DNA of 64,000 nucleotides from Hormiphora californensis. Lineage: Eukaryota; Ctenophora; Tentaculata; Cydippida; Pleurobrachiidae. Under the pieces are notes generated by a model. It did no database searches, was not told where the DNA came from, and saw only the letters and a program-made list of their open reading frames with translations. Below, piece by piece: positions 1 to 49,237 of the stretch. A program made the position numbers and the translations under genes. Numbering within the stretch: the stretch's first letter is position 1; each line of letters starts with the position of its first letter. The stretch lies in the NCBI GenBank assembly GCA_020137815.1, contig CM035351.1, positions 7,284,315 through 7,348,314 on the forward strand, in the 5' to 3' direction.

Positions 1-73
1 GTTGGTGCGTAGTGTGTTTGTGAACAGTTATTAATAATATCTCAACTCTGTGATTTAGCACATCGTCTTTCTA

Positions 74-421
74 TTAAAGGTTGACAAGATACCTAAAACT
101 TTTCGTTAATCGTATTTTTTCAATAATCGTATTTTTTCAGATTTTTTTTGTCGCATAGAAAAATATTCGAAACAGGGCGCTTTCCAGCGCCACGCCCCAT
201 TTCTTTATAACTTTTGCTGCTGAAAAAGTATAGCACGGCTGAAATCTACCCTGGAATATACTTTTTCAGCAGCAAGTTATAAAGAATTGGGGTGCGGCGC
301 TGGAAAGCGCCCTGTTTCGAATATTTTTCTACACGACAAAAATCTGAAAAAAGCTTAAAACTCCTAATAAATCGAAAAAATACGATTAAAGAAAAGTTTT
401 AGGTATCTTGTAAATCTTTAA
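74..421. mobile_element. TTAA-flanked foldback MITE (piggyBac-like)
   Basis: A near-palindrome of about 340 bp. The left arm begins AGGTTGACAAGATACC and the right arm is its diverged reverse complement, ending near 417. The arms meet around 230-250, and both arms carry a GGCGCTTTCCAGCGCC-like core. TTAA lies immediately outside each end (74-77 and 418-421), the target site used by piggyBac-type transposases. No ORF is present, so it would be non-autonomous. A shorter relative lies at 41956-42104, also between TTAA sites. The piggyBac assignment rests on the TTAA sites alone. Confidence 0.7.
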
Positions 422-613
422 ATATTCCAAAACTGCGGGTGATTATTCCAGGAGTCCATTTTCGACTCTGACCACACGGTGAAACAAACCGGCAGGTTCG
501 TGATTTTAAAACTGTCTGGCTCTCCAAGTTTACTGACAAAATAAAACAAGTTTGATAGATTATTAAATGAATCAAGAATTGAATAAATGAGCTATTTATA
601 AACGCATGTGATT

Positions 614-2139
614 CTATTCATTGCAAAGTGTTGAAGACTCCTGTTCAAGAGAAAAATCAAATTCTAGCATCTCTTGTTCATCCGAAATATCCTCGACCTG
701 TTTTAGGACCGGTTCCATGGTCAATATACCGGCGATAAAAGCAACACCCATTACCACCGCACTGGATATCAGACCGGTCCACAGGGAGGCTGACATATCC
801 ACTATCATCTTGGTAGCGATGACAGCAAGAGAGAACACCAGGCCCCCGAAACACTCCCCTGCAATAGGATATTGTGATGGTGGAGGAGATGTAGTTGGTG
901 ATGAAACGAAGGGAGATGGTGGAGAGAAGGGTGGCTGTAAGAATGAACTGCTCCACCGTAGACGTCAAACCAGCAAGATTTCAGGAGGGACAGAGAGATC
1001 ATACCCACTGTTGAGATAGCGATGAGTTTAGCTCTCACACTAAATATCTCCATGGCAAGAGGAGGGAGGAGAAGGGTTACTGACATCCACATGAACAATG
1101 TAGGATGTGACACAATGTTATCCCCAGGATCACTACTACAGTTCAGGGGCACCTGGGGGTCAGATAAACACATGTTGGGCTCTGTGACAAGATGGGGAAA
1201 TGTACACATGAGGAAGGTTGTTGTAACCCCAAATACCGCTGTTACAACACAGTACACGGTGTAGTTTCTCCTGTTTCTGTGCTCGTGGAACACGTAACTG
1301 GGGTTCCATGTTTGCTTCGTGTTTTCCCGGCTGAAATCAATGTCTTGTAGTTTCAGTCCTGTCTCGCGGTCCTTGAATATTGTTTCCAATGAGCTGAGAA
1401 TCTTGCTGTATTTTCCCTGGTTTAGGATCATAAGGGGAGTCTCCGTGAGCCACCAGGAAAAGCAAAACCCAGGAAAGAGAAAGAATAGCGGCGTCAATAT
1501 TGCCACCGGTAGTGCTGGATTAGCAGTGTTTAGTAGCAATGGGAGTGACATCCCCAGAGCAGAGGCAACATGTTGGAACTTCCTTACCATTCCGTGTACA
1601 TGGATGGGCGTGATGTGCGACCACAGTTGGGTCAACAATGAGTCAGGTAGGATAAACATGCCCATCAGGCACCGCACACTGACTAGGAAGCGAGGGGACC
1701 AATTAGCGGTAACTGCCCCTATAATGGTACCTGCTGATGCAATTAAAAGAGGTACTGATATTCGAGTTCGGAGTGAGTAGGGTGCCAGAATGGCCTGGAT
1801 TAGTGGTGATATGAACTGGGCGAGTGGGTAGGAGATCACCAGGAGGGAGAGATCGGAGAGTGGGAGTGAGCAGAGACTGCTCAGTGGGCAGAAGAGGGTG
1901 AGTGACTGAGAGAGGGTAACAGTACACACAAACATCACTGTGAGAGCGTGATACCAGCTGGTAGTTTGTCCGTTTACAAGGCTCAGATAGGAGTACCGGC
2001 GGTGTGTCTTGCTGAATATCTCCTCCTCTTCAAACTCGTCACTAGTGGTGCTGTCATCAGAGTCCAGGAGGGGAACAGGGGGTACTTGGCGTGCACTGAA
2101 CATGACCTGAATATTGTTTTTTTTTCTTGAGTTAGCCAA
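614..2139 (-). CDS. MFS transporter (SLC22/SV2-like), frame broken twice
   Basis: A single-exon-like gene for a polytopic transporter. From the Met at 2139 the frame runs to about 985 with an acidic, Ser-rich cytoplasmic N-terminus and nine hydrophobic segments. After TM6 a TETPLMILNQGKYSKI stretch resembles the ESPRWL-type region of SLC22 proteins. The hydrophobic C-terminal part (TM10-12) continues in two other frames, switching near 975-990 and near 840-850, and ends at the TAG at 614-616. The second switch falls in a GGGGG run, which fits an indel or sequencing error. Alternatively a short intron from about 977 to 868, ending TTGCAG, would rejoin the frames but remove one membrane segment. 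The large TM1-TM2 loop of true SLC22 proteins is absent, so the subfamily and substrate are uncertain. Confidence 0.7.
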
Positions 2140-2746
2140 ACCAATCTATTGTTTCAACTATACAGTAAGAGAGGAATAAAAACAGGAATGTGTATAGTAA
2201 AAGAGAAATAGAAACAGGAATGGAAACAATTTGGCAAGCTATAGCTGACAGCTGGTGGTAACAATAACCCTGGCTAGTAACTAACCGATCACTTCTCGTG
2301 TTGTTGTTTTCGTGTGTGCGTCTCGGCTCTCCCTCCTCTGGGGGCCTTCTCGAATTTCACCACTTGTCTACCTCGATCTCCCGCCATCCCCTGCTACTGT
2401 GAAGATACAGCAAAGAAAAGACCAACTACCTACCACCGATCTACATTCTCCAATCAGATAAGACCATTCATGTTATTGTGTTGTTCCTTATTCATTTCTA
2501 GTGTTATAGGCTAGGGGGTGTAGTAGTGCTGTTTTCGGTTTGGACATGTCATGGTGTTTGTTTAGTTTTTTATAGCAAGGTCACCTTTCTTCTATCTGGT
2601 TTGACCTTTCTTTTAGTTGTATGCGTCTTTAGTCATTTATCGGTCATCATTACTAGTCCAGGCCGGGGACTGGAGCTTAGCTTGATTTGGTTTTGGTGTA
2701 ATAGTCTAGTTGTTTTTACTCTTTTCCCCGTTATTACTTATTACTG

Positions 2747-3631
2747 CTACCGTGTGCGGCGGAAGGGGGCCCCCCCTGGACCGCCATAGTTGCCGGTGTG
2801 GTGGAGGGCTGTGGCTTGGCGGGGTTGCTCCACTGTGTCTGTCTTGATCCTGACGGAGAGATCGGAGCTCTAGCTCGGAGTTCGTTTTTTTGATAGGAGT
2901 GAGCATTGTCATTCATTCCAAGAGGAAAGTGTTTTCGGTCCAGAATTCGGGCAATTGTCTTTGGCCGTCGATTGGCTTTCCGATGTGACCGGGATCATCT
3001 GAATTGGGCGACCGCAGGGGGCGCAGTGTCGTCTTTCTTGAATTTGGTCGGGTCATGTGATCTTCGCCGAATCGTTGAGTGTTCGGTGTTGCGAATCGGT
3101 CTAAGTGGTAGAGAATCACGTATCACGGCTACTAATGAGGGATGACGATGCTGATTGGTCATGAGATCTGTAGCTCTTTGATAAATGTCCTCTTTCCTCG
3201 AATCACATTACCCTGTATTGGTACACATACCTCATTAGCGGCCGTGATGCGAGATTCCTCTGCCCATTGGCTCGGTTAGCGATCCCGGATAATCAACGAT
3301 TCGGTGAAGATCGCATGACCTGACTGACTTTGGGAAACATGACGCTGTGTCTCTTGTGGTTGCCCAATTTGGATGGTCTTGGTCGCATTGGAGGGCTGAT
3401 CGATGGCCGGGGATGGTTGCTTGAGTTCTGGACCGAGAGTGTTTTTTTCTTGGAGTGAGTGACAATGTTCGTTCCTATCGGAAGGGTGAATTTTGAGCTG
3501 GAGCTCTGATTTTTCTGTCGGGATCGGGATGGACATGGTGGAGCGGCCCTGCCGGGTTGCAGCTCTCCGCCGCATCGGCGGCTGTGGTGGTCTGGGGGGG
3601 GGGGGGGCTTTTTTTTTGCCGCACACGGTAG
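2747..3631. repeat. Large diverged inverted repeat inside the retro-insertion
   Basis: The left arm (about 2747-3140) starts CTACCGTGTGCGG, and the right arm (about 3230-3631) ends CCGCACACGGTAG. The arms can be aligned end to end as reverse complements with many substitutions, and a loop of about 90 bp separates them. Apparent ORFs in the two arms look alike only because of this symmetry; they carry no recognisable domain. It ends in matching outer termini, so it may have been a foldback transposon captured by the larger insertion. Confidence 0.75.
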
Positions 3632-4236
3632 TTGTTAGGTAACATGTTTCAGAGCACGTTCCTGCTGAGGAAAGGGTAAGGCCATGCACTCACTCCAGGA
3701 CCTGGCAGAGTTTTCTGTGGGATGAGAGGGGGTGGTTCAGGGGCTCTGTTCCCCTAGTATAGGGTCGTTCTTACCCGGGGTCAGGGCTGTTTTCTGTTCT
3801 CCCTAATAAGGGAGAATTGAGTGGGGGTTCCTGGTTTTGGGGGAGGCAGCGAGGGGCTAGTTTCGGGATGGTTGGGGTTGGATGGGGTTGTTTGTCCTCT
3901 CCCACTCGCACAGGTCCTGTACGGGGTACACAATTCAGCCATACCATTCCAATCAGGTCGACCAAGGGTAAGAATCGAAAACCGATAATAATCACAAATC
4001 TTAACCCCCCTTATTGCTAGGGAGTTCATTTGCAGGGCATGCTCCCGATAAGGAGCGGTAAGTTCACTCGCTCACACTACCACAACTATCATTCTTCAGG
4101 TATCTGAATCTCGGTAATGCTCTTCCAAATTGCACAAGTCACCTCCCCATTTTTCAGGGCACCCTATTCCTTTCTCTTCTCCTTCTTCCTTTTTCTCTCC
4201 TTCCCCCTCTCTCCTTCTCTCTTTCTTGCCGCTGCT

Positions 4237-4396
<160 letters not shown>

Positions 4397-5376
4397 GAAT
4401 TGGGATCCTATTAGTCTTGTATTTCATCTCTATCTGGTTCGAAACCATTTTCGGTGTTAATTGCTCTTCCTGGTCTCACATTTCTCTTCTCTTCCCATTC
4501 TTTCTCTATGTAGTTCCCCGGGAGATCTCCCTTATCCTTCTTTTGATAGGGTCCCAATTAGCGGGTCTGGTGTAGCTTATTTCATCCCCCTACCCTGTCC
4601 TGTCTTCCTGTGTCTATCCCTTCCTGTGTCTCTCGTCTCTCTCCCCTCTCTCTCTCTCCCGCTCCTTTATCTCGTATTTCTGATCAAATCAGTAGCCCCA
4701 CTCTCTTTTCCCACATACCACATTATCACCTGGTTGGGCAATGGGCGACTGGCTATCGATTGGCTGGCTAGTGATTGGGCGAATCTGAATCTTCCAACCC
4801 ATTCACTAGAACAGTATCTCATGTAAAATTTGGACCTAGCGGCATCACGCACTCACCCCACGCCATAGTATTAACCTTTGCCCTCACGATCAATGTCACT
4901 CAATATCATATTCGCCCCTGTTTTTATCCCTGCATCAGTTCCGGGTTGTGGGACAATATAGACATAAGATTGTTTATAAATGTCTAACAACTGGGAACTA
5001 GCACAACCTCTCCCCTCCCTTAGTTCCATCCCCTCCCATCCCCAACCCCCTACCATTCACCCTCCTACCGAGATCTCGGCTAGGCGGGGTACCTTTCCCT
5101 TTTTGCTACCCCCTCCAGTTCGTCAGTCTGTCTGAAACCTATCACAGGTGCCCTACGGCGCAGTGTAGAGACCGTGCCCGAAACCACGACAATAACTTTG
5201 TTTGACAAAACTGCTCTGCATGTTATCGAGATTGTTAACATACACTGGGGTCAAACAAGGGTCAGCGTTGAGAGCTGTTACTTTCTAGTGTAACACCAAC
5301 AGAGATGGTGTATTACCAAGAAAGGGGAATATGCCGCACAGAGGAAGCAAAAAAAAAAAAAAAACTAACCGATCAC

Positions 5377-5787
5377 AACCAGGCGTTCATTGAGCCAACT
5401 CAACACACACAAAGAGATAAGACGAAGGAAAATGAAACCTGAGACACACGTACCGCCAGCTCATATTTTGAGAGAGTATGATACTCAAAACAGAGAAAGA
5501 GCTAGCTCAAGTGTGAGTGTGTGGAGCATTCTCTAGTCGTGTCTAATCAACTTAGTCCCGGCTATATAAAACAGGTCACTACAATATAAGACTACTGGCA
5601 AATGGCAACACATGACTTACGTCACACACCTGCTATATAGAGATGTGTAGTAGTGATGTAGGAAACAGGTGACTATTGTGATGTAGTAGGAAAGAGGAGC
5701 TATTTGGTGAATAGTAAACACAATGTAACAACAGAAATTAAACACACAGCTGGTACAACAATGTATATGTTCATACTTCACACAGGC
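5377..5787. other. Intergenic sequence, nothing recognised
   Basis: Between the right target duplication of the 3-kb insertion and the first small transposon upstream of CIP2A. It is AT-rich with no supported ORF, and is presumably the promoter-proximal region of CIP2A. No TATA or initiator element could be assigned with confidence. Confidence 0.5.
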
Positions 5788-5796
5788 GTGTCAGGC

Positions 5797-5903
5797 TTGG
5801 TGACGCAGTCACCCCTTACACTAGCCGCGCGAAGCACGGCTAAACGAAGCCTGCGAAGCAGGCTGAGTGTGTATTATAACATAATAGGGGATTTCATCAC
5901 CAA
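5797..5903. mobile_element. 107-bp MITE with 9-bp target duplication (copy 1)
   Basis: Starts TTGGTGACGCAGTCACCCCT and ends AGGGGATTTCATCACCAA, so the termini are imperfect inverted repeats. It is flanked by a perfect 9-bp direct repeat GTGTCAGGC (5788-5796 and 5904-5912). A second copy lies at 38997-39096. The 9-bp duplication suggests Mutator-like (MULE) mobilisation, which is an inference. The element ends 210 bp before the CIP2A start codon. Confidence 0.85.
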
Positions 5904-5935
5904 GTGTCAGGCGCGACTCAAGTACAACATTGAAC

Positions 5936-6004
5936 AGTCGGACACCGATTTACCGGGATGCTCGGGAGAAAGGGTTTTGCCCGGTAAATCGGACTCCGAC
6001 TGTA
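5936..6004. mobile_element. 69-bp palindromic element (copy 1)
   Basis: CAGTCGGACACCGATTTACC at the left is mirrored by a GGTAAATCGGACTCCGACTG right end around a 20-bp centre. A second copy, in inverted orientation with substitutions, lies at 25808-25873 in a CIP2A intron. It ends about 110 bp upstream of the CIP2A ATG and could fold in the 5' leader if transcribed. Confidence 0.75.
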
Positions 6005-6113
6005 TCATCAGTTTTGTATCAACTTGATACAAAACCGCAGTGTAATCAACTACTGAGCTTTTCATGACACTATCAAATAATAATACTGTTCACCATTGAC
6101 TATTGTAGCTATC

Positions 6114-43855
<37,742 letters not shown>

Positions 43856-44122
43856 ACGCAGGAGGAGTGGAAGATTCAATGGTGTCTTGGTCTTCTTCAA
43901 ATTAGGGAACGAGACGTGAGAAGCTAATTCGTGATGAAAAATTGTTGGTTATTCAAGAACACGTAAGGACAATTACATTGTTGTAAGTGACAAGTCAAAC
44001 TTCAAAATCCAATATTAGGATATTTTTGTAGTCTATTCCCATATGTCATTAGACCCGGATATATTCACATATAAGATTCGGACAAACAATATATTATCAG
44101 GGGAGTTTCACAAAAAGAAACT

Positions 44123-47100
44123 TCATCCGCTTTCGTTGAAATGAAAAGCCCGTAACATCTCTGCGTAGCACATTTTACCGTCTTGATCCACATCGACCGC
44201 CGCCAGGAAGTCTTCCACGTCCGCCCAGGAGTAGCAGCTATCGGATGCCTGCAAATATTTGTCATAGTTATATTCGGGAGACACATAATATGTGTGTCAG
44301 GGGGATATTCCTAAATATTGGATCCCTCCATGGTGTACGAGCTGGTATTATTTCCTACTAGCGCACCCATCGGGTGGACCTCAAGTAAAGTAACCCACCC
44401 GGCTTCGCTCCTTTCAACGCCAATAACACGGTTGCCATGGCAACTGAAGCGTTAATTAGGGTAAGTGGGGACTGAATTGTTAAAATTTATTCGAAAATAT
44501 TCACAAACTTCCAGAAGAGTGAAAATCAGCTTTACTTGTTTGGGCGCATAAACTATTTTATGAAGTGGCACTGTTGCTTACCAACACGCTGAATCAACGG
44601 TCATCACAACTTCGACGCGAAAGTTCCACTTTATATAAGGGATGTTATAACCTATCTACTTTGTGCCCGACCCTTCTTCAATTCTCTCAGAACGCAAAGA
44701 ATGGTCGAGTACAAACTGTTCGACCTATGAATTAAAATTCCCCAAGGATCAACATGATTTCATTATAACTCCGCTAAATTACCTGGCGCATCATGTTGAA
44801 GACCTCCTTGGCGTCCAACTTTCCATTGCTATCCAGGTCCATTTCCTCGAATCCCTCCTTGTAACCAAGGGGGATGGGCCTGCTGACGCTCATTGAGATT
44901 GCCTAGGTAATTGGATTTCAGTCCATTTATAGGTACACATGCAATAGTCCCCGCAAAATTCCCGCATATCTCATGATCTTATATAGGTGATCTTTCCGTT
45001 GGATCGGGTTCTACCTTTTATTGTTTAACCCATATTCACCCGGGTATATCGTTTATGATATCATATTTGAACTTGCACACCCTCATAAGTCATAACCTAA
45101 AGTCTACTAATTCTCGAAATTCACGATTCAACAAGTTTATTTCCGTGGAATTCTAATAATTTACCTGGACAAAGTTTACAAAGTTTACGACCGGGCTGTC
45201 CCCGATAATTTCCCTAAGATAATGTGATAGGGGGAAGTGGCCATCCCCGTAGTGTTTGAATTCCATTCTAGTCAACAGGTCTGTGGCCTGCTTAAAGGTC
45301 AGAAACCTGAAAAAGGACAAAATACAGAGTCAGAAACAGTCTTACAAGGCTACTGAGTACTGACAAGCAGTATAAAGGGGCTTTCAGGCTTCGTCACCGA
45401 CATACTTGTCACGACAATACATGTCCTGTTATACTGGGATCATGTATCCTAGACCTGATGGTGTACCTTTGTTCTCCTGATTCCTTATAGAAGTAGTCCT
45501 GGTAAAGCTTTACGGCATTAAAATCAAACTTCGCCCGAACCTTCCTATTGGAGAATAAATCAGATAAAGATCACCAAGCTGCCCGTAGCTGGCACGCGAA
45601 GTTAGCGGGTCACGGGGTCTGGCACTCAGCCGAGCATCCCCACGCGCTGGGAGACTGAGTTTCTAATTCCCTGCTGTTAAAAGGCTTCTAATCTGCAGAA
45701 CTGTCTCACCTTAGATTCTCATCAGGAGCGATCTTCTGCATGGGCGGGGCTGAGGACATTTGTGCACAAACCGAAACTGCCTCCACCAGGACCTAAATGA
45801 TGTATTAGAGCTGTTATGTGTACGTTAGCCGCGATGTATCAAGACATAAAGAAAGGTCGTCTACCTAGGAATACTGCTACTAGCAGTAGCCTCCGAATGT
45901 ACACAACAGTTCAAGGGGACGTATAATAATACAAATCTACGCAGGAGGGATTGCCGTAATTCTAGGAGAACAATCCTTGACAAGCAGCATATGACACCGT
46001 GCTCAATTGCAGCCCGGGTCTGCCACTAGGTCAGTATAAATTGCAAAGCAGCATATGACACCGTGCTCAATTGCAGCCCGGGTCTGCCACTAGGTCAGTA
46101 TAAATTGCAAAGCAGCATATGACACCGTGCTCAATTGCAGCCCGGGTCTGCCACTAGGTCAGTATAAATTGCAAAGCAGCATGACACCGTGCTCAATTGC
46201 AGCCCGGGTCTGCCACTAGGTCAGTATAAATTGCAAAGCAGCATATGACACCGTGCTCAATTGCAGCCCGGGTCTGCCACTAGGTCAGTATAAATTGCAA
46301 AGCAGCATATGACACCGTGCTCAATTGCAGCCCGGGTCTGCCACTAGGTCAGTATAAATTGCAAAGCAGCATATGACACCGTGCTCAATTGCAGCCCGGG
46401 TCTGCCACTAGGTCAGTATAAATTGCAAAGCAGCATATGACACCGTGCTCAATTGCAGCCCGGGTCTGCCACTAGGTCAGTATAAATTGCAAAGCAGCAT
46501 ATGACACCGTGCTCAATTGCAGCCCGGGTCTGCCACTAGGTCAGTATAAATTGCAAAGCAGCATATGACACCTGTGCTCAATTGCAGCCCGGGTCTGCCA
46601 CTAGGTCAGTATAAATTGCAAAGCAGCATATGACACCGTGCTCAATTGCAGCCCGGGTCTGCCACTAGGTCAGTATAAATTGCAAAGCAGCATATGACAC
46701 CGTGCTCAATTGCAGCCCGGGTCTGCCACTAGGTCAGTATAAATTGCAAAGCAGCATATGACACCGTGCTCAATTGCAGCCCGGGTCTGCCACTAGGTCA
46801 GTATAAATTGCAAAGCAGCATATGACACCGTGCTCAATTGCAGCCCGGGTCTGCCACTAGGTCAGTATAAATTGCAAAGCAGCATATGACACCGTGCTCA
46901 ATTGCAGCCCGGGTCTGCCACTAGGTCAGTATAAATTGCAAAGCAGCATATGACACCGTGCTCAATTGCAGCCCGGGTCTGCCACTAGGTCAGTATAAAT
47001 TGCAAAGCAGCATATGACACCGTGCTCAATTGCAGCCCGGGTCTGCCACTAGGTCAGTATAAATTGCAAAGCAGCATATGACACCGTGCTCAATTGTAGC

Positions 47101-48129
47101 CCGGGTCTGCCACTAGGTCAGTATAAATTGCAAAGCATCATATGACACCGTGCTCAATTGCAGCCCGGGTCTGCCACTAGGTCAGTATAAATTGCAAAGC
47201 AGCATATGACACCGTGCTCAATTGCAGCCCGGGTCTGCCACTAGGTCAGTATAAATTGCAAAGCAGCATATGACACCGTGCTGAATTGCAGCCCGGGTCT
47301 GCCACTAGGTCAGTATAAATTGCAAAGCAGCATATGACACCGTGCTGAATTGCAGCCCGGGTCTGCCACTAGGTCAGTATAAATTGCAAAGCAGCATATG
47401 ACACCGTGCTCAATTGCAGCCCGGGTCTGCCACTATAGGTCAGTATAAATTGCAAAGCAGCATATGACACCGTGCTCAATTGCAGCCCGGGTCTGCTACT
47501 AGGTCTAAGGTCAGTATAAATTGCAAAGATTCTATAAACAGATCAACAGCCCAGTGAATGAATAAATTGCAAAGATTCTAGCTCAATGAATATAAGGTGC
47601 CCGCTAGGAACTAGAATGTGTAAATCTAGTTGGTGTAATTCCGTTCTACGGAAGTTTCCCGGTGGTCCAGGGACACACAAACAAAAACACACGCACACAC
47701 AGCACCAAAACTACCTCGCACTAGCATTCTCATGAGCAACTAGATGTAATGTACATGTGCCTTGTAGAGCAAGGGTTGACCCCCTTACTCAACAACATGG
47801 GCCCTCATGACTCAGTTCTACACACAAACTCCCCCACCCCCACAAACTATGGAAAATTAAACTCTAAAATATATACAAAGAAATCATGACAATTAGAGAC
47901 AACAAAAGAGACTGTACACTTGATTTTGGTAGCACTAGAGCTATCATGTCTGTGTGAGAATTACCTGTTCTGATTCAAGATTAAAGAGACGTGAACGAAG
48001 GGATACATGACTCTCCTTTAGGGATACCAACCCTTGCAGCACCAAAACCTGGAATTCTTGAGATGTCAGCTCCCCCTTTTTAGCCTTTTCCAGGGCGGTC
48101 GATAGCCCCTGGTGCTGCTTCAGCGACAT
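44123..48129 (-). CDS. Two-EF-hand protein of unknown function, 6 exons
   Basis: Exons (5' to 3'): 48129-47965, 45792-45710, 45544-45467, 45306-45165, 44902-44783, 44248-44123. They join in phase to 237 aa. The N-terminal 55 residues are Leu-rich and helical, probably a coiled coil. The middle (about 56-156) is helical and unrecognised. Two canonical calcium loops follow: DLDSNGKLDAKE (about 178-189) and DVDQDGKMCYAE (about 215-226), with all acidic ligands including the final Glu. No signal peptide or membrane span, so probably a cytosolic calcium sensor. The gene is convergent with CIP2A, ending 267 bp from its stop. Intron 1 holds the 64-bp minisatellite. Confidence 0.85.
45984..47527. repeat. 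64-bp minisatellite, about 24 copies
   Basis: The unit reads GCAGCATATGACACCGTGC, TCAATTGCAGCCCGGGTC, TGCCACTAGGTCAG, TATAAATTGCAAA. Copies are nearly identical; only a few carry changes (for example loss of AT near 46182 and CTGAATTG at 47281 and 47345). This points to recent expansion. It lies in intron 1 of the EF-hand gene. Confidence 0.97.
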
Positions 48130-49148
48130 AGTGATCAGCTGATATAGATCTGGGAGTTATTGATTAAAGGGGGAAACAATATAGTACACAAAGATAGGCT
48201 TCACAATGGAGCGTGTCAATACGTTGGCACAGATCAAGTTGTAGCAACTAAATCGATGTGGGCTCAAACATATTACTGCATCGAGTTGTTCATGTTATGA
48301 AATACATGCCATAATATTGGTAAAGTCACCGTCATGTGAACAGTGTTCACTTCATAGGAACACACATAGGAACATTATGATATGTACTGCATTCGACATA
48401 CCCAGACCCTACACGAGTTCAATACACACAATCTACAATAAATCTACTTCAAAACGATATCAACTTCAAAGAACGGCAGCTTATCTCCGAGACCTCGTCA
48501 AATTGACGGTCAATGATTTGAGTACAGGATCCAGGATGATAACTATACCACACCTCAAACAACAACTCTCATCAAAAGTTAGATCAAACAAAGCTATTTT
48601 GTCATTTGAGACAGGGCTCGAGCTGAACTATTCCGTACATTAGATGAGGGCTGTTGGAATTGTACACACAAAGGGCCACCTGGTTACTCTATAATATAGT
48701 TTCCCCGGGGGTGTTTCTGTAGAAATCACTAAATCTCACCACTTTTTGATTGTGGAGTTCTCTGCCAGGCCAATGTTCTGATTGTGGAGTTCTAGAAAAC
48801 TTACAATAGGAATATGCATGGCTGCTAAATGCATAAACCATGTCAGCTACAAAGCTGCAGCACAATGCCCTCACTCTCTCCCTGTAGTGCAGTTCTCTGT
48901 GCAGTGTCTAAATAAATCAGAAGCCCACTTTGGAAGTCACCCTATAATGCAGTGATGGAAGTCACCTACAAACCTATATAATGCGAGACACACTGCACAG
49001 ACGCAGTGAAGTGAAGATATACCGTACATGACACTTTGTGGTAGAATATGTCATGTGAAAGCAATGCTGATGTGTGTAGCGATCAATGCAATATGTTTCT
49101 TGTGGTTCTCACGTTGTCATGATCTATAGATACAGATTACAATAAACA

Positions 49149-49237
49149 CATGGTCTGGCAGAGCATTGGCTGACCCTATTCTCATTTCTTCAAATAGGAA
49201 GCGCGGGAGAACTGCGGTCAGAGCATTGGCAGCTGAC
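49149..49237. repeat. CAGAGCATTGG-family repeat
   Basis: Two direct copies of CAGAGCATTGGC with TGACCCTATTCTCATTTC between them, as in the other members at 56004 and 59516. Confidence 0.6.

Noticed and set aside
2906-3465. Two similar ORFs that could suggest a duplicated small gene
   Set aside because: They lie in opposite arms of an inverted repeat, so the likeness follows from DNA symmetry; no domain or codon bias.
45585-45660. Possible tRNA- or SINE-like GC-rich segment
   Set aside because: I could not form a cloverleaf or find A and B boxes at proper spacing.
48317-48643. 108-aa plus-strand ORF as a gene
   Set aside because: No recognisable motif, no splice partners and no coherent composition; probably chance.
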